64,000 bases of DNA, from NCBI GenBank assembly GCA_027577595.1, contig JANBRJ010000046.1, positions 1-64,000 on the forward strand. Direction: 5' to 3'. Source of the DNA: Coemansia sp. RSA 487. Its lineage: Eukaryota; Kickxellomycota; Kickxellomycetes; Kickxellales; Kickxellaceae. Every line of letters begins with the position of its first letter. Position 1 is the first letter of the stretch. Positions 62,621-64,000 of the stretch are shown here, one piece after another. The notes under the pieces were generated by a model. That model ran no database searches and was not told where the DNA came from. It saw nothing but the letters and a program-made list of their open reading frames with translations. A program made the position numbers and the translations under genes.

Positions 62621-64000
62621 ATGAGCAAGAACGACGACGGGACCATGGTTATCGAGGAGGAGCTTGATGATGAGCCGAAAAGCATCATCCTCAGCATGAT
62701 AGGGCAGCTGCGCAAGGACATGGACTTGTCACGCGTCACGTTCCCGACCTTTGTTCTGGAACCGCGGAGTTTTACCGAACGAGTCACCGACTTTATGTCG
62801 CATCCCGACTTTTTGATACAGTAAGTGCCTTGGCCGGTCCACGTTTGCCGATGCTGCTGTTGTTGCTGCTGCTGCTGTTGTTGTTGTTGCTGCTGCTGCT
62901 GCTGTTGTTGCCGCCGCCGCCGCCGCTGCTGCTGCTTCTGCTGCTGCTGCTGTTTCTGCTGCTATTGTTGTTTTTGTCGTTGTTGTCGTTGTTGTCGTTG
63001 TTGTCGTTGTTGTCGTTGTTTCAAGGCTGTGGCTCATGAGTGTTCTCATTGACGAGCATTGAGGTATTAAACCGGTTTGATGTGTCTTTCATCGGTGTTT
63101 GTAATAGGGCCAGCAAGTGCGAAGATCCGGTCGAGCGGTTCATTGGCGTTGTAAAGTACTACATGTCTGGGTGGCATATCCACCCAAAGGGCGTCAAGAA
63201 GCCATACAACCCGGTTCTAGGCGAGTTTTTCCGCTCAAAGTACGAGTTTGAGGACGACAGCAGCGCGTTCTTTGTGGCAGAACAGGTGTCGCACCACCCG
63301 CCGATCACCGCGCTATTCTACCACAGTCCTGAACACCACGTGGCTATCGAGGGCGATCTGCGGCCAAAGAGCCGGTTCTACGGGAACAGCGTCGGTATGC
63401 TCCTCGAGGGGTATGCCAAGATCCACTTCAACAAGTGGGACAACGAAGAGTACGTGATCACATACCCCAACATGTACGCGCGCGGCATCTTGTTTGGCAA
63501 AATGGTGCTTGAGCTGGGCGAGACGTCGACCGTGACGTGCGAGAAGAGCGATCTGATGTTTGAGGTCGAGTTCAAGACAAAGGGCCTGATCTGGGGCTCG
63601 TACAACCAGATCGCCGGCAAGATCAAGCGCATCTCAACCAAGGAGGTGCTGTACGAGATCTCAGGCAACTGGCAAACGACCATGTACATTCAGGGAAAGG
63701 GCGAGTATTCAGGCGAGCCCACCGTGCTATTCGACTCGGCTAAGGAGCACGTTGTGCCTCAGATCGTCGCATGCGCTGCCGAGCAGGAGCCAAACGAGTC
63801 GCGCAATCTGTGGAAGCATGTCACCAAGGCCATTGCTGACAGCGACCTCGATTCGGCAACCACCCACAAAACAGAAATCGAGGAGAAGCAGCGCGAAGAT
63901 ACAAAGCATCGCGAGGCTGCAAAGGAGAGGTTCATTCCGCGCTTCTTCCAGCTCGAGATCGACGGCTACTACCACCCAAAGCTCAGGCTAGATTCGATCC
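62621..64000 (+). CDS. Oxysterol-binding protein homologue (Osh4/Kes1-like), 3' truncated by window
   Basis: Lipid-transfer protein swapping sterol and PI4P between membranes. Exons 62621-62820 and 63108 onward join over a 287-base GT-AG intron, giving FLIQASKCEDPVERFIGVVKYY, an unbroken family stretch; the frame is open to the window edge, where the gene is cut. About 364 residues are visible. ORD domain only, no PH domain or ankyrin repeats, hence the short Osh4-7 class. Seen: lid region at the start (SIILSMIGQLRKDMDLSRVTFPTFVLEPRSFTERVTDFM), PYNPVLGEFFR, the PI4P-binding histidine pair in EQVSHHPPITALFYH, NMYARGILFGKM, then the acidic-basic helix EEKQREDTKHREAAKERFIPRFFQ. The intron carries a long triplet repeat. 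Confidence 0.92.
62852..63020 (+). repeat. NTG/NCG triplet-repeat tract in the OSBP gene intron
   Basis: About 170 bases made almost only of TGC/TGT/TTG/CCG-type triplets: (TGCTGT)n, (TGC)n, (CCG)n near 62909-62924, then a TGTCGTTGT nine-base unit repeated about five times at 62975-63020. Inside the 62821-63107 intron, 31 bases after the donor. Interruptions show that it is old or imperfect rather than a fresh expansion. Confidence 0.9.

Noticed and set aside
62825-63052. Poly-cysteine or poly-leucine proteins from the triplet tract
   Set aside because: They are translations of an intronic microsatellite, between a valid donor and acceptor of the OSBP gene.

Overview
This is a gene-dense stretch of nuclear DNA from a fungus. 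The support is the set of eukaryote-only genes (proteasome, exocyst, exportin, splicing factors, SBDS, N-glycosylation, mitochondrial translation), short GT-AG introns, and a FunK1 kinase, a family essentially restricted to fungi. Several genes are kept by animals and early-diverging fungi but missing from budding yeast: XPO7-type exportin, a CTC1-like telomere protein, SET, NKAP, HERPUD and a DUF4504/C1orf74-like protein. I infer a non-Dikarya fungus, perhaps Zoopagomycota such as Kickxellales; the lineage is inferred, not shown. I count 28 protein-coding genes. Nine or ten introns can be placed with a consistent reading frame. I found no tRNA, rRNA, CRISPR or recognisable transposon.

Layout. 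0.6-9.6 kb, all on the plus strand: a mitochondrial CDK5RAP1/MiaB-type tRNA methylthiotransferase, exocyst Sec6 and a Pmc1/PMCA-type calcium pump. 9.6-14.4 kb is an accessory-looking island of lower gene density. It holds a three-exon gene joining RQEERD coiled-coil repeats, an STGQ repeat, a PD-(D/E)xK nuclease-like module and a FunK1 kinase. 14.4-34.3 kb is housekeeping: cyclin L, mitochondrial PheRS, a membrane-anchored USP, proteasome alpha2, Mge1/GrpE, NKAP, SET, mitochondrial EF-G, ARMC8/Gid5, ALG2 and RBM22/Slt11. 34.9-37.5 kb holds two tandem NmrA-like genes that share a 688-bp, about 99% identical core between strongly diverged ends. 37.6-45.0 kb has NOL12/Rrp17, hexokinase, peroxisomal-type dienoyl-CoA isomerase, a HERPUD-like ERAD protein, ISY1 (its start codon is an exon by itself) and SBDS. 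45.1-49.4 kb is a long OB-fold protein that I read as CTC1. A 2.25-kb gene-free stretch separates it from an unusual P5-type ATPase with a cysteine-rich luminal head. 56.2-64 kb has a DUF4504/C1orf74-like gene, exportin-7 and the start of an oxysterol-binding protein that runs off the right edge.

Themes. Splicing is well represented (cyclin L, NKAP, RBM22/Slt11, ISY1), as are ribosome maturation (NOL12, SBDS) and mitochondrial gene expression (CDK5RAP1, PheRS, EF-G1, Mge1). Many neighbours are head to head with 0.4-0.8 kb between start codons (PheRS/USP, Mge1/NKAP, EF-G/ARMC8, ALG2/RBM22, HERPUD/ISY1, DUF4504/XPO7), so shared promoters are likely. Most neighbouring genes have no functional link.

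The least explained items are the coil-REase-FunK1 gene, the NmrA pair with its conversion tract, the CTC1-like protein and the P5 ATPase with its altered M4 motif.
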